From Rhinopithecus roxellana (lineage: Eukaryota; Chordata; Mammalia; Primates; Cercopithecidae), in contig NC_044564.1 of assembly GCF_007565055.1 (NCBI RefSeq), positions 73,986,563 through 74,050,562 on the forward strand: a stretch of 64,000 nt of DNA. Reading direction: 5' to 3'. The notes under the pieces were generated by a model. The model made no database searches, was not told where the DNA came from, and worked only from the letters and a program-made list of their open reading frames with translations. Shown here in pieces: positions 34,351-46,701 of the stretch. Each line of letters opens with the position of its first letter. The first letter of the stretch is position 1. The translations under genes were made by a program, and so were the position numbers.

Positions 34351-36224
34351 ATCACTATGCTTTACTGTCTTTCTTTTTTAGGGGCTTATGCTGCCTTCAA
34401 ATTCTATACATTGAATCCTGGCTTTTTATTTTAGAGTTGTAATGGCAATATGTTTGTTTCATAAAACCTTTCATTTATAATTCATCCAAGAAGTGCCTTA
34501 GTCTACTTATAGCTGCAAATATTGAGGAGCCATTAGCACAGATAACAGCAATCTTAACAATGAAACATTGTGCTATTAATATTATATTATTATTTTTTTG
34601 AGGAGTCACGTGTGTAGCAAACAGGATGTAACCGGACATGTCAGGCAAGCTGTTGCTAACCCTGAAGACTACAAGGGATTAAATTCTCATTATTACTCAG
34701 AGTTAGTCCCCAAATATCTGTGTATGTTCAGTTTCTTCAGTTTGGCAGGAAGTTTTAAAGAACTAAACAGCGTGCCCTTCCGCCTGTGGCATATTCATAA
34801 GCTATTTTTGGGTGAGTCATCGGAATTCTGTGGTTTGTATCCTGAAGGGGGAGAGGAGACTCTGTATGTTTAGCCTTTTTTTTTTTTGAAACAGCCAGTT
34901 GAAAAAAAAAATCTTTGATAAAAGTTCAACATTAGGTAAGAAATATCTGCAGCAGGATCTTTCCATTGTGATAAATATTCCTCTCATGTTCACATCTCTG
35001 GGAATATTATACAAGTTTAATTATTTGACCTGTGCATATTCATGGCTTGACCTAGTGCACACAGACGCTCTGGTCTGGTGTTTAGCTGAGGCAATTCACG
35101 GGGAATAAACAACTGGCTAAATGAGTCTTCTTCTGTCCTTGGAGTCTCTGCTCCCTAATGTCAAATCAATGCTCTAAGCTGGATAGAGTTGTGGACATTT
35201 ATGAAAATACAAAGACCAAGCCAAACATTTTGAGGCCTGTTGGGTAATATAACTAATACTGTAATTGTCGATTGTGATTAAATATTTGTAATGGTAAAAA
35301 AGAAGTGGGTGAAAATTGACAGTCTTTCTCTTTGTAACAACAAGAGAGCCTAAGCGGGAATTCCAGTAATTAATACATATTTTCCTATCTCATCAGGAAA
35401 AGGAACTGATCGTTAGTGGAAGAAGGAAGAAATACAAGTTTGTTGGGTATTTAGTATATGCCAGATGCTGTACTAGGGCTCAAAGAAAATTCCATAGAGA
35501 CCATTTAGATCTGGCGAACATACTACTTTCAGAAACTGAAGCGAGTCTGTGGTCTACAGCATCAGTAGTCCATAAGACAGAGATTTAAGAAAGGAAATGG
35601 TGGTATTTAACATCCATGTTCAATTACAATTATCCATATGATATGACCGACTGATTTGTAACTGTCAACAGACATATTCATAGAGGACAATTTCAAGTTA
35701 ATCTTCAAAATGGGAGAGTTAAATGATGCCTTTTTAAAAAATAAAGAGTGACTACTCTTTGGTCCTTAAAATGATGTTAGATGGACCATGGATTAGGCAT
35801 TAAATGGCACTAAAACACATAATGAGAAAATACTCTTTTTTAAATTCCCTCTCAATTTTCTGAATATGTCAAGCAGGAAGTTTCAGTGTGGTGTTAGTGA
35901 AATTTTAGCTCTTCTCAGGGCAGGCAACATCTCCCTTCATAACACTTCTTTTTAGAATCACATTTTATTATGTTTTATTTCTGGCAAGTGAAATTGGTTT
36001 CCATTTATATGGAGTAGACATTAAAATGTATTCATATGAAATATTAATTAATTTAAAAATATTAACTAAATAATACATGTAGTGAGCTGAGTGGACAATG
36101 GGACACTACCCTGAAGAAATTATCCACTGTGTAAAGCTTCACAATTTTAGTGATTAAGAGGCAGATGGTTTCATAAATGAAAACAAAAAATATAGTTTGT
36201 TTAAGATCTACCTGATTGACCAGA
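34351..36224. other. Mostly unassigned sequence
   Basis: No gene recognised. A 91-codon frame at 34598-34873 (+) lies in non-repetitive sequence but shows no domain, splice structure or Kozak support that would justify a call. One L2 piece lies inside (35435-35530). Confidence 0.45.
35435..35530 (-). mobile_element. L2 3'-end fragment
   Basis: 'tgttgggtatttagtatatg' followed by 'ccagatgctgtactagggct' matches reverse-complement L2 ('tattgagcacctactatgtgccaggcactgtgctagg'). Confidence 0.6.
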
Positions 36225-36330
36225 GCAGTTGTGTTCAAAGTGTGGTCCATAGACAAATTATGGTCTATGAACTTTTTGCCTGTCTGCAAAAAATAAATAT
36301 AGAACTCCTGAGTAACCATTTAGAAACGTT
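36225..36330. mobile_element. hAT-type (Charlie/MER-like) DNA transposon fragment
   Basis: 'gttcaaagtgtggtccatag' and 'tggtctatgaactttttgcc' resemble the 'ctcaaactgtggtccatggac' ends of non-autonomous hAT elements. The exact subfamily is unresolved. Confidence 0.45.
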
Positions 36331-36619
36331 TATAGCTTTTATGGCTTATAGCTTATTGCTTTGATATCCAGTTGCACGAAATATTTTTCTAGTAATTATT
36401 TTTGGTATTTCACAAAAGGGTCATTCTGTGATAAATTAGGGGAAAACCTAATCATTTGAGAGGGATTGATATAAAAGATATGTTTAGAACAAGAACAAAG
36501 CTAAGAAAAGTGGTAGTCTAAGCAGTTATGGAAAAAGAACATGCATTGGCAGAAAGTATGCAATCACCACAGGATCTAGAAAACAGGAGTAAAGAGACTA
36601 AGATGGTACCTTTGTAAAG

Positions 36620-36745
36620 ATTAGAACTGTCACAATTATCTTATAGTTGTATCCCAAGGATCCAGTGTAGGTCTTGTCATATAATCAGCATTTGATAAAT
36701 ATCTGTAGAGTGAATGAAGAAGTAAATGAATCAATGAATGAGCTA
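36620..36745 (+). mobile_element. L2 3' end
   Basis: 'tatcccaaggatccagtgta', 'catttgataaatatctgtag' and 'agtgaatgaagaagtaaatg' match the sense L2 3' end with its GAATGAATGA tail. Confidence 0.65.
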
Positions 36746-37894
36746 TGGTGCTTGGCAAGTAGGTCTAATGCAATCACCAGAGAAAATGCTCTATTATATT
36801 GCAGTAATAGTTCATCATGCTTTTCCATTTCATAACACTCTCTAATTCCCTTTTTTTCTGGATATATAAATATCAAGTGAATTTCCAAGTATGTATTAAT
36901 TAGCTTGTCAGTGAATCTTGAGTCCAAAAAGGTGGTGCCTCAATTTAAAATAAATACTTTTAAATATTGGGTTGAATACTACAACAGCAAGCATAGACTA
37001 GATTGTGTTTCAGTAGGAAAAACCTCAATATCTCAATGGCTTAATCTAACAATCACTTATTTCTTTCTCACATACATGTCCAACAAAGGTTGACATAGGG
37101 CTTTGCTTATTACAGTCATCTCAACTTGTGTTTCCATGATAACCATAACAAAAGATGTAGCAAGTAACACACTGCCTCTTAGAGCTTCTGCCTGGAAGTG
37201 ACACATTTTACTTCTATTCCTTTTTTTTTTCTTTCCAAAAGCAATGAGTTCACATCTAATATCAGCAAGGTAGGGAAATGCAGTCTTACTATGTACCAGG
37301 AAAGTGGAAAGCCAGAAAAATTTCTTGAAGAACACTAATACCCAGCACATATACCCATATGAATTAGATTAATAATAATTATTCTACCTCTGGTTGATCT
37401 TCTGTGATTGTACCAACAGCATTGACTTTATGCACTGCCAGATAACTGGGCTGAATCGTCAATGTGGGATCCCGTGAACATACTGCTGTTGATACACTTC
37501 TGCCTCAGCTGTCAGCTTGCTTACTTTAGCAGCAGCTCTGTTTTCCATTCTTTCTAATATCAATAGTGACATCTGCTACAGAATACCAACTTCTCTGGTC
37601 TGAATTCTTTCTCTACCAACTAAACATTACAACTGAATATTTCCTCCCATGAGAAGGAAGGTGATTGGCCTTAGATCTTGGTCTGAGAGATTTGTTCTAA
37701 TGAATTTTTTAAGTAGCTGCAAATGTAAACGTTCTGTAAATATTCTTGTGTGAGATTGTTAGAATGAGTCAAGTTCCAGGAAGCTGATCGAGCCTGAGAA
37801 AATTGAACATATGAAATTTCTAGACTTGCAAACTTGAGAAAGAGGCCTGAGGTCCTAGTGATCTATAGTATTCATGCTATGCGAGTTCAACATT
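36746..37894. other. Unassigned; includes an old repeat-like stretch
   Basis: About 36960-37340 ('caatggcttaatctaacaat', 'cacttatttctttctcacat', 'agcttctgcctggaagtgac', 'gaaatgcagtcttactatgt') resembles a widely dispersed old mammalian repeat whose family I cannot name with confidence. No gene seen. Confidence 0.35.
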
Positions 37895-37935
37895 TTCTCT
37901 CTCTCTCTCTCTCTCTGTCTCTGTCTCTCTCTCTC
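37895..37935. repeat. (CT)n microsatellite
   Basis: CT dinucleotide run with two GT interruptions. Confidence 0.95.
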
Positions 37936-39030
37936 ACCTACTTATTATCTAAAAGTCCTCCAACATAGGACATACCAACATGTCTAAAGTGAGCTGGAAA
38001 GGATACTTCTGAGGTACATAAACATTTTTGCTCTGTAATTCAATATAAAATATCTCTGCCCCTTGCTAATATTTTTGCATAAAGTACTTACAAATTTTCC
38101 AGAAAAAAAAAGATTTACCTTAAAGACATTACTTTTTTATGATACTGTCAGCATTATGTGGACTTCCAAAATTAGTGGAATCTGAATCCAGATGGGTGAA
38201 ATCTAACGGCACACTAGAGAAACCCATGATTTTCAAAATTATAAATCAGTATCAAAACATCAATATCTGCCTCTGTCTATGAACAGATGATAGAAGGAGG
38301 CAGAGGTTTGAGACTTCAAAATATGATTAGTATCAACAGTCAACTTAGATTACTAAATTTCTTTAAAGCCACTTTGAAGAGGCTTTTCCCCAAGCTGTCT
38401 GTATTGAACACATTAACAGAATGATTTCCAGATCTTTACAAGATTGTGCCAGTGGACACAGACTAATCACCCGCTGAATTATGGGGGAATGGGGGAGGAT
38501 TTTTTATTACTCCTGCGTCAGCTGTTTCACATCTAGACACGTAACTAATCATTTGTTAGCCTCTAATTTTGGAAGCTGGTTTTAGATGATAATCCTCATC
38601 AAAAGCTAACAAGGAGATGCCTTTGATAAGGCAGTAAATCATTAAGTAGAGAAATAAGCAGTTGATTTATGACTCTTAAATATTTTAGTCTCTGAAAGAT
38701 AAACCTCCATTTCTGTTTTACAAGTGATATTCCTATTGTTCCTTAAAAAATTTAAACTTTGATTACTGATGCAAAGAGAACATATTTCCCCAAGTTTCAG
38801 AGATTGTAGTTGAGTGAACTTAAATACTAAGATCACTTCCAATTTCCAGAGCCTACTTACTAAGTTTCTTGAAACAGTCTGTGTCTCCAGAGCAATCGGC
38901 CTGGCATTGGCACAGCAGATGCTCTGTTAGTATATTCTGGTGTGTGGTGCATCAATCTTGTGTTAAAAAATTAAGATTCTATAGGCAAAATGTTACTCAA
39001 ATCATAAAATATTGTCCTTTAAAAAAATCT
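37936..39030. other. Unassigned sequence
   Basis: No repeat or gene called. The stretch at about 38455-38640 looks well preserved and non-repetitive. Confidence 0.45.
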
Positions 39031-39427
39031 AACACATCCTTCATGTTCTTGTTTCAGGACCTTTGCATTTGTCATTCCTCATAGCTAAAACACCCTTCTC
39101 TGAGATATCCTGTGGCTTATTCCTTTATGTCTTTCAAGTCTTTGTTAAAATCTTGCCTTCTTAGAAAGACCACAGCTGGCCACATTTTCTATAGTATCGC
39201 CTCACTCACTCTCTAGCCATGCTGTTATTTTCTTCATAAAACGGAACTGTACTAACACATTAATTTGTCTACTTATCTTTCTCCTTTATTAGAATGTAAA
39301 CTCCATGAGATGGAGTGGTAGTAGTGTGGGAAGTACTTCATATTGTTTATAACTGTTTCTATAGTGCCTAGATTAATGCTTACATCTTACCCACTGAGCA
39401 CTTAATACTTTTAATAAAAGAATGAAA
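39031..39427 (+). mobile_element. L2, 3' part, host of an L1
   Basis: Good sense L2 text: 'tgtctttcaagtctttgtta', 'aaatcttgccttcttagaaa', 'attagaatgtaaactccatg', 'tagtgcctagattaatgctt', 'ttaataaaagaatgaa'. The GAATGAATGA-type tail appears to continue after the L1 at about 41632-41665 ('gataaatgaatgaataagtt'). Confidence 0.8.
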
Positions 39428-41630
39428 GGAGGTTGGAGCAAGGTGAAGAAATAGAAGGCCCTGCTGATCATCCCCCAACCTACCTTGGCAAGGACACAAA
39501 TTGAACAAATATCTACACACAACAAAGCACTTTCATGAAAACCAAAAACCAGGTGAGCACTTATAGTACCTGGTTTTAAATTCATATTGCCGAAAGAGGC
39601 ACTGAAGAAGCAGAAAAAACTGTCTTGAATTGCCTGTGCCATCCCTCCCCCATCCCTTGGTAGTGGCAATGTGGTGCAGAGAGCTTTTCTGCACCCTGGA
39701 GAGAGGGAGAGCCAGCAACTGTGAGGCATTGAACTCAGTGCTGCCCTTGTTATAGCTGAAAGCAGAGCTGGACCAAACTCAGCTGGCACCCTCCCGCAAA
39801 GGGAGCATTTAAACCAGCCAGAGCCAGAGGGGAATTGCTGATCCCAGTGGTTGGAACTTGAGTTCCTACAAGCCTCACCACTGTGGGCAAAAGTGCTTTG
39901 GGGCTTCAAATAAATTTGAAAGGCAATTTAGGCCTCAAGGACTGCAACACCAAGGTGAGTCGTAGGCTGAATTGAACCAAGAGACAGTAGACTGTGATTG
40001 CATGCGACCTATTGTGACACCAGCTGGGGCAGCTAAGCGAGTGCTGGCATCACCCATCCCCGAACCCCAGGCTGCATAAATCCTGGCTCTAAAAGAGACC
40101 CTTTCCTTCTGCTTGAGGAGAGGAGATGGAATAGTGGGGAAGACTTTGTCTTGCATCTTGGATACCAGCACAACCACAGCAGGATAGAGCACCAGTCAGA
40201 GTTGTGAGACCCTAATTTCAGGCCCTAGCTCCTGGACATTTCTGCACACACACTAGGCAAGAAGGGAATTCATTGCCTTGAAGAGAAGGGCTCAGTCCTG
40301 GAAGGATTCATCACTTGCTACCTGAAGGGACCCTGAGCCGTGAATAACCAACAGGGATATCCAGGTACTACATCAAAGGCCTTAGGTGAGACACTGAGAC
40401 TTGCTGGACTTAGGAGAGACTCGGCATATTTCCAGTTGTGGTAGTTGATTAGGGTGAGACTCCTGCTTGAGAAAAGTGAACCAAAAAGTAAAGGAAACTT
40501 TGCTTTTCACTGTAAGTATCAGCTCAGCCATAGTGGAATAGAGTACCAAGTGGGCTCTTAGGGTCCCCAGTTCCAAAACTTGACTTTTGGATGACATTTC
40601 TGGTACTTCCCATTGCCAAAGGGGAGCTCACTCCCCTGAATGGTGAGTCCTAGCCAGGCAATATTCACTACAAGCTAACTGAAGAGCCTTTAAGCCTTAA
40701 GGGAACATCAGAGGTAGTCTAGTAGTAGTCCCCAAGGGTCTGAGGTAGTGATATCCACTGGGTGAGGCTCCTCTGTTTTGGAAAGGGGAGGGAAGAGTGA
40801 GAAGGACTGTCTTGTGGTTCGAGTGTTGACTCAGCCACAAGCAAAAGGAAGCCCTCGTACACTGTTGGTGGTAATGTAAATTAATATATTAATACAAGCA
40901 CTATGGAGAACAGTTTGGAGGTTTGTCAGAAAAACTAAAAACAGAGCTACCATATGAGCCAACCATCCTACTGCTGAGTATATACCCCAAAGAAAGGAAA
41001 TTAGTTGTTGCAGCTCTGTTTACAACAGCTACGATTTGGAAGCAAACTGCATGTCCTTCAACAGATGAATGGTAAAGAAAGTGTGGTACTTATACACAAT
41101 GAAATACTATTCAGCCATAAAAAGAATAAGATTCAGTCATTTGCAACCACATGGATGTGATTGGATGTCATTATGTTAAATGAAATAAGCCAGGTACAGA
41201 AAGACAAGCATCACATTTCCACTTACTTGTGGGATCTAAAAATCAAAACGATTGAACTCATGGAGATAGAGAGTAAGAGAGTAGACAGATCATTACCAGA
41301 GGATGGGAAAGGTAGTGGTGGGTTGAGGGAGAAGTGGGGGTGGTTAACTGGTACCAAGAAATAGTTAGAATAAATGAATAAGACCTAGTATTTGATAGCA
41401 CAACAGGGTGACTATAGTCAATAATAATTTAATGCTATGTTTAAAAATAACTAAATGAGCATAGTTGAATTGTTTGTAACACAAAGCAAAAATGCTTGAA
41501 GGGATGAATACCCCATCTTCCATGATGTGATTATTATGCATTGTAAGCCTGTATCAAACATGTCGTGTCCCATAAATATATACACTTACTGTGTACCCAT
41601 AAAAATTAAAAATAAAATAAACAAGAATGG
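39428..41630 (+). mobile_element. Old L1 (L1M type), centre deleted
   Basis: The element opens with a degraded L1 5' end ('ggagcaaggtgaagaaatag', compare 'ggagcaagatggcggaatag') and about 1.4 kb of 5'UTR-like sequence. At about 40845 it passes straight into the end of ORF2 ('tacactgttggtggtaatgt') and then a typical L1MA/L1MB 3'UTR ('aagacctagtatttgatagc', 'gtgtacccataaaaattaaa'). ORF1 and most of ORF2 are missing. Flanks 'aagaatgaaa' (about 39417) and 'aagaatggaaa' (about 41623) may be its target-site duplication. Open frames in the 5'UTR on the minus strand (39373-39909) are not genes. Confidence 0.85.
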
Positions 41631-41665
41631 AAATGGATAAATGAATGAATAAGTTGATTAATCCG

Positions 41666-43340
41666 TAAGACTGGAAAATTTCTCTGGCTCCCAGGAGCAT
41701 ATTGCTTTTTTTTTTTCTCTAAACTTAGTTAATATGTAGTAAAATCAGATCTTAATATAACTTTTTGTGATCTATCTTGGGACAATAGTCATATAATATA
41801 GGCTTACTCTTTTATGAAGATAATCATTTAGTTCTTTTTTCTCAGTGTGCTGTATCCAAATTTGAACTAAAGTGGATTAAACAGGTTTTATTTGGGGGAA
41901 ATTAGGGTCTTAGAATAATGAGGTAAATTCTGATAGCCAATGCTACCTCTCTTCAGTTTGTAGTGAGAAAATGTTAGCCTTTTAAATAACAAAGATGAGG
42001 ACTTTTAGACATAGTTAATTGGTGAGCGCTAAAAATTCTCAAAGTAAAGTTCTAAAATTTATATATTGTTTGCATGTATGTAGTTTTTAGGAACTCATGA
42101 TGAAAGGATGTATTTTAAAATTAATGTGGAAATTTGAAAATGAAATGTATTTTCCAATTCTAAAAGAGCTTTTCTTCCCCCCCCCCAAGGCTCTACAATT
42201 TTAATTTAGCACTGTATTAATCCAATAATAACCAAATAGAGTTTGTTTTAAAAATCCAAGGATGTTTAAATTAAGAAATCCATTATAATATTTTATCCCT
42301 AAAGAACTTTTCTAACATGCTGAGAGCTGTGAATCTCAAAAGACTGCACCCACCCCCCTACCTGCTTCTTAGAAAATTTATTTTCTGTAAAAAAAATGGA
42401 CTCATAAACAGGCTTTCTGAATTCCAACAGCATGTTCAGAGAGGTACTTGGGCAGGAGAGCATGGTAGACAGTTTTGGATCTGAGCTTGGAAGATCTCTT
42501 TTCACATCTCACGGTGAAAAAACAAATCTATGGAAAGAAATTTGAAAAAACATGCTAGTCAACCCAGTGCCTAGGATTTTAATAATCTTCAATTAGAATA
42601 AATACTTATTATCCAGCTCTGGTATCCTATTTCCTCTTTGGACCGCTCACATAGGCAGTTCAGAAATATTTGTGTCAATGTTTCCTTGGGAATATATAAA
42701 AATGGTAGAAATTATGAAGAATAAGTACACCAGGGTAATATCATTTTGTGAATAAATACAATTTATATTTGTGTTCAGCTGAGAATTTCCTAGTAACATA
42801 CATGATTTTGTTGTGATTTAATTAGGCTCACATAGCAAGCCACTCCTGTAAATGGCTGTGATTATTACTCTCATGTCAAGTTCTTCAGAATGCCTCACCC
42901 CATTGCCAGGTGTGTGCAGGGAGAGCTCACGATGTGTGAAAGCAGGAATCATGTAGGTCTGGAAGACACATTATGTAGACATGGGACAGTGATAAATTAG
43001 TGGAATCGAGAGATGTGTCCTTTCCATTAAATTGTCATCAGATCCTGAGAAAGGCAGTTATTCTCTCTGGTCCCCATTTGTTTTAGGTGTGGAGTGGAGA
43101 TTTGACTGAATATAACATTTCCATGCCATTTTACTTGCTGTGATATATGATTCATTTTCTGAGACAATAGCATTCATATGCGTCTAGATTATTCTGGTGA
43201 AGACTGATTACCTCCTACTTTTATTTAATAACTAATGTTTTTTCTTTTTTCTAATTACAAAGATAATTCATAAAAATAGTTACTTCAACTTTTTTATGGT
43301 ATTTAAAAATTTACATAAAATATTTTTAATAATGTTTTAA
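41666..43340. other. Unassigned sequence
   Basis: No repeat or gene called. It contains a 10-nt C-run at 42177-42186. Confidence 0.45.
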
Positions 43341-43450
43341 ATCTATTCATATATTTATCTGGCAACTATCCATGAAATCCCAGCTAAGTGCTAGAGTGTA
43401 TATTTATTAAAGAAACAGACATGGCCCTTGCTCTTGTAAGTGTTATAGTC
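43341..43450 (-). mobile_element. L2 fragment
   Basis: 'cagctaagtgctagagtgta' and 'gacatggcccttgctcttgt' resemble reverse-complement L2 ('actgtgctaggtgctgggg...tccctgccctcatgg'). Confidence 0.5.
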
Positions 43451-43479
43451 CAGTCCTAGGTATATTCTAACTTTCATTA

Positions 43480-43975
43480 GGACTTTTTGTTTGATCCTTT
43501 AATTATTTAATAAAGTTGGTTTATGATTTTCCCCAAATATATTTTCTTGTAATAATTATTTTTACTGATTTCAAATATAATGGCACTAAGGACATACAGC
43601 AAGGTCTGAATGACGTGTACTGAAATTTACTGAGAGTTTTTTTATGGACTGATGTGTGACCAATTTTTATAAAGGTTTCATTTATGCTGGAAAAGAATGT
43701 ATATTCTCTTATCATTAGAAATGCAGGGTTTGATTTGTGCCCATTAGATGAATTATTAATTAAGCTGTTCACATATTCTTTATTCCTGTCATAATTTTGG
43801 TTTGCTTTATCTACTCATCTTGTAGAAAGCATGTTAAAATTCCGCTTATTGATGGTGAATTTTATCAACTTTTCCTGGCAGCTTTGTTAATTTTTTTGCT
43901 GTATATATTATGAGGCTATGTTGATATGTATATACATATTTACAATTTGTATATAATCCTGGTGAATTGAACTAG
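43480..43975 (-). mobile_element. L1M fragment, ORF2 endonuclease region, antisense
   Basis: A minus-strand frame at 43521-43772 contains EYTFFSSINETFIKIGH, an L1 ORF2 endonuclease stretch. The neighbouring text 'gcatgttaaaattccgctta' and 'ttatgaggctatgttgatat' is the usual antisense L1M sequence. It is strongly diverged. Confidence 0.75.
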
Positions 43976-44164
43976 TCAAGTTCTAGATAACTGCAGCATT
44001 GGCTGACAGCATGACAACCTCATGTGAGAGCCTGCATTAAAACTACTCAGGTAAGCTGCTTATAGATTCCTCACACTCTGAAACCATGAGAAACAACTTA
44101 TGCTTGTTGTTTCAAGCAGCTAAATTTTGGGATAATTTGTTACATGGCAGTAGATGACTAACAC
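43976..44164 (+). mobile_element. MLT1-type LTR fragment (ERVL-MaLR)
   Basis: The 3' half of a MaLR LTR: 'gaaaccatgagaaacaactt', 'gttgtttcaagcagctaaat', 'ttttgggataatttgttaca', 'tggcagtagatgactaacac'. This matches 'tgttgttttaagccgctaag...tttgttacgcagcaatagataac'. It lies inside or beside the antisense L1M. Confidence 0.8.
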
Positions 44165-44480
44165 AATCTCATTCTCTATTTTATCTTTTTGGAACTCTAA
44201 CTGTACAATAACTAGACTTTTTTCAATCTATCCCCTTGTCTTCAAACATATCATTCCCAATGCTTTTTCTCTGTGTGAATTAGTAAGTATAATTTATTCA
44301 GATCTTGCTCATAGTTTACCAATTCTTTCTTTGTTTCATTATAACCTGGTATTTAGATTATGTATTTATTATTATCTATTTATAACTGAAATTTTATTTA
44401 TTTACTTTCTCACATCCTTTGCTCATTTTTGACAAATTCTAATTCCTCATATTTGGCTGATCATAATTTTTTTTACTACT
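44165..44480 (-). mobile_element. Possible continuation of the L1M (ORF1 region)
   Basis: 'agatcttgctcatagtttac' and 'caattctttctttgtttcat' resemble the antisense L1M ORF1 coiled-coil region. Very diverged. Confidence 0.35.
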
Positions 44481-45097
44481 AAAGGGATGATGATAAGAAT
44501 GCCCTAAGTTCCAGAAAGGATTTGTGTTTCTTTTTGACAAGATTCGGGATGTTATCAGCCTAGAAGGACATTCAATTTATTACATTGGCTTCAGAGTTCC
44601 AGGACTTTTCAGACATAGAAATGAAACCTCCCAGCCCCCAGTCTTCTTGATGGGAAGCTTAGAATTTCAAAACTCTTAAGGAAGTATTATTCTTCACTGA
44701 GTAAAGGCTTAATACAGACAAGTTACAAATTACATTTGCTCACACTCTAGTCAGGGTTAGGTGCATGCTGGTAGCAGAGATGTGAAGGTGGAATTGTTTC
44801 CATAGTCTCTGTATCTCTAAGAAAACTGTGTCAACCCATTTTCACCCAGGCGAGAGAGGAAAGGCAGTTCTTGCAGTCAGTCTCTTCAGATACAACTGAG
44901 GAAATGTTCGTTGGGTTCCTTCTTTTACCAGGCAGGTGGGGAATAGCTCTGACTCTCATTAAGAATGGCCAGGTACTCTGTGACTAAATTGCTTGAGCTT
45001 AAGAAACTCATTAATCTTTTTAAAAAATATGTGGATAGTGGCCAATCACTTTTATGTTTCATCTCAAATATAGCATTGACACCTCAATTCAGAAATT
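44481..45097. other. Unassigned sequence
   Basis: No gene or classified repeat seen. Confidence 0.45.
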
Positions 45098-45145
45098 ACT
45101 ATTATTATCAATGGCAAAATTTCAATTATGTTTGTACCAACCTAA
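45098..45145. mobile_element. MADE1 (mariner MITE), right half
   Basis: 'ttatcaatggcaaaatttca' followed by 'attatgtttgtaccaaccta' matches the second half of the 80-bp MADE1 palindrome, ending in the terminal CCAACCTAA and a TA. The first arm is missing, so it cannot fold into the miR-548-type hairpin that complete copies form. Confidence 0.75.
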
Positions 45146-45174
45146 TATAAATATTAAATAATATTAATATTAGG
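45141..45174. repeat. AT-rich inverted repeat
   Basis: CCTAATATAAATATTA at the left pairs with TAATATTAATATTAGG at the right with about one mismatch over 16 bp and a near-zero loop. It shares the terminal CCTAA with the MADE1 fragment. Confidence 0.7.
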
Positions 45175-45855
45175 TTATAATATAAATATGATTTAGTATC
45201 AGTTTATTTTAGGGTCTATAGGGTTCACATACCACAGAAAGTATTTTGCTGGTGGATGGAAAATATCTCTTTACAAGTATCTTTTGCTTCATGATTCTTA
45301 GGCTTTATAAAGGAGACCCAGTGATACTAAGACTCTAGTGAAGTAAACTAGTGCTTCTTAAACTATTTCTTAAATTATTTGAATCAATTTTTATTATTGA
45401 TCGATTCTCTTCTTCCATTTTGTTTAAATTTATATTTCAGTTTTTTCTTCTTTCTCTTGGCTCATAAAGTATTGACAATGATTGTTTCTCTTTTTGTCCA
45501 TCCCTGATACAAGCATTGAGAACTTTATGGCATTGGCAGCATCCCAGATTGAGATGAGAAAATCACTTTCATGATTTTGTTTTTTAGGTAGTCTATTGCA
45601 TCCTAAGTTATCTTCCTTAACAATAGTATATTTGAAGAAGAATTCACTCTGCTGAACGCGAAAAGAAACAGAACTCAGAGACAGGGACACCTAGAGGATG
45701 AAAACAGAAGATACAATTTCAGTTGTTGATAATGTGATATTATGCCCAAATTATTCAAATAAAAAATTCTTAGAATTAGTTGAATTGCATGACTAAAAAA
45801 TAAACATTTGCAAATTGATTTCATTCTTCTATACCAACAGTTAGAAGATAAAAAG
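45175..45855. other. Unassigned; segment resembling 52735-52828
   Basis: The stretch at about 45290-45366, including 'agtaaactagtgcttcttaa', resembles 52735-52828 on the other side of the next L1. A frame at 45430-45690 (-) has no recognised domain. Confidence 0.45.
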
Positions 45856-46380
45856 GCGGGGAAGGACCAAGATGGCCGATCAGAAGCAGTTGTGGTCTGC
45901 AGCTCTCACAAAATGGCAAGAAAATTCTGCACCTTCAACTGAGGTATCCAGATTCTCACATGAAAGCCTTGGGGATGAAGCACAGAGTTGTGCGGAGTCC
46001 CAGCAGAGTGGCTGCTCACTCACTATGGCAAGCAGGGAAACTCAGGAGTTTTGCATACTCTAGCACTAGGAATTCCAGCAAGGAATCCTGTGCATTCCAC
46101 TATGAAGGAGGCTGAATCCAGTGAGCCCAGTAACATTGTTCTGCAGGCCCCATTCCCATGTCACCTCACAAGTTGAGAACCACTGACTTGGAATTCCAAC
46201 TGGCCAGCAGCAGTAGGCTGGAAAGGGCCTGAGACCGAGGAGATTTTTAGGGGAGGGGCAGCCGCCATATCTGTGGTTCCAGTCTGATGCTCCAGCCTGC
46301 TGGCACTGGGACCAGAAGAAATTTCCCACAATGCAGCACAGCTGTTGTTCCTGATCATGGCCGGTCTGCTTCTTCTGGCT

Positions 46381-46701
46381 TATTTTTTATTTTTTATTTT
46401 TATTTTTATTTATTTTTGTTGTTGTTGAGACTCATTCTGTTGCCCAGGCTGGATTGCAGAGGCGTGATCTCGGCTCACTGCAACCTCCACCTCCCAGGTT
46501 CATATCATTCTCCTGCCTCAGCCTCCCAAGTAGCTGGGACTACAGGCGACCACCACCACACCTGGCTAATTTTTAAATATTTTTTAGTAGAGACAAGGTT
46601 TCACCGTGTTAGCCAGGATGTCTCGATCTCCTGACCTTGTGATCTGCCCACGTCCGCCTCCCAAAGTGCTGGTATTACAGGTGTGAGGCACCGTGCATGG
46701 C
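46381..46701 (-). mobile_element. AluY-type SINE, antisense
   Basis: A T-rich start (46381-46425) is followed by reverse-complement Alu: 'ttgcccaggctggattgcag', 'ctcactgcaacctccacctc', 'tgacctt gtgatctgcc'-like text, ending 'caccgtgcatggct'. Near-matching flanks 'ccggtctgcttctt' (46361) and 'ccagtctgcttctt' (46703) look like its target-site duplication, although about 7 bp lie between the left copy and the T-tract. Confidence 0.92.

Noticed and set aside
39373..39909. 178-codon antisense frame
   Set aside because: It overlaps the L2/L1 boundary and the L1M 5'UTR; low stop density in L1 5'UTR explains it.
40800..40870. tRNA-like B-box text 'ggttcgagtg'
   Set aside because: It lies in L1 5'UTR sequence; no A box at the right spacing and no cloverleaf can be formed by eye.
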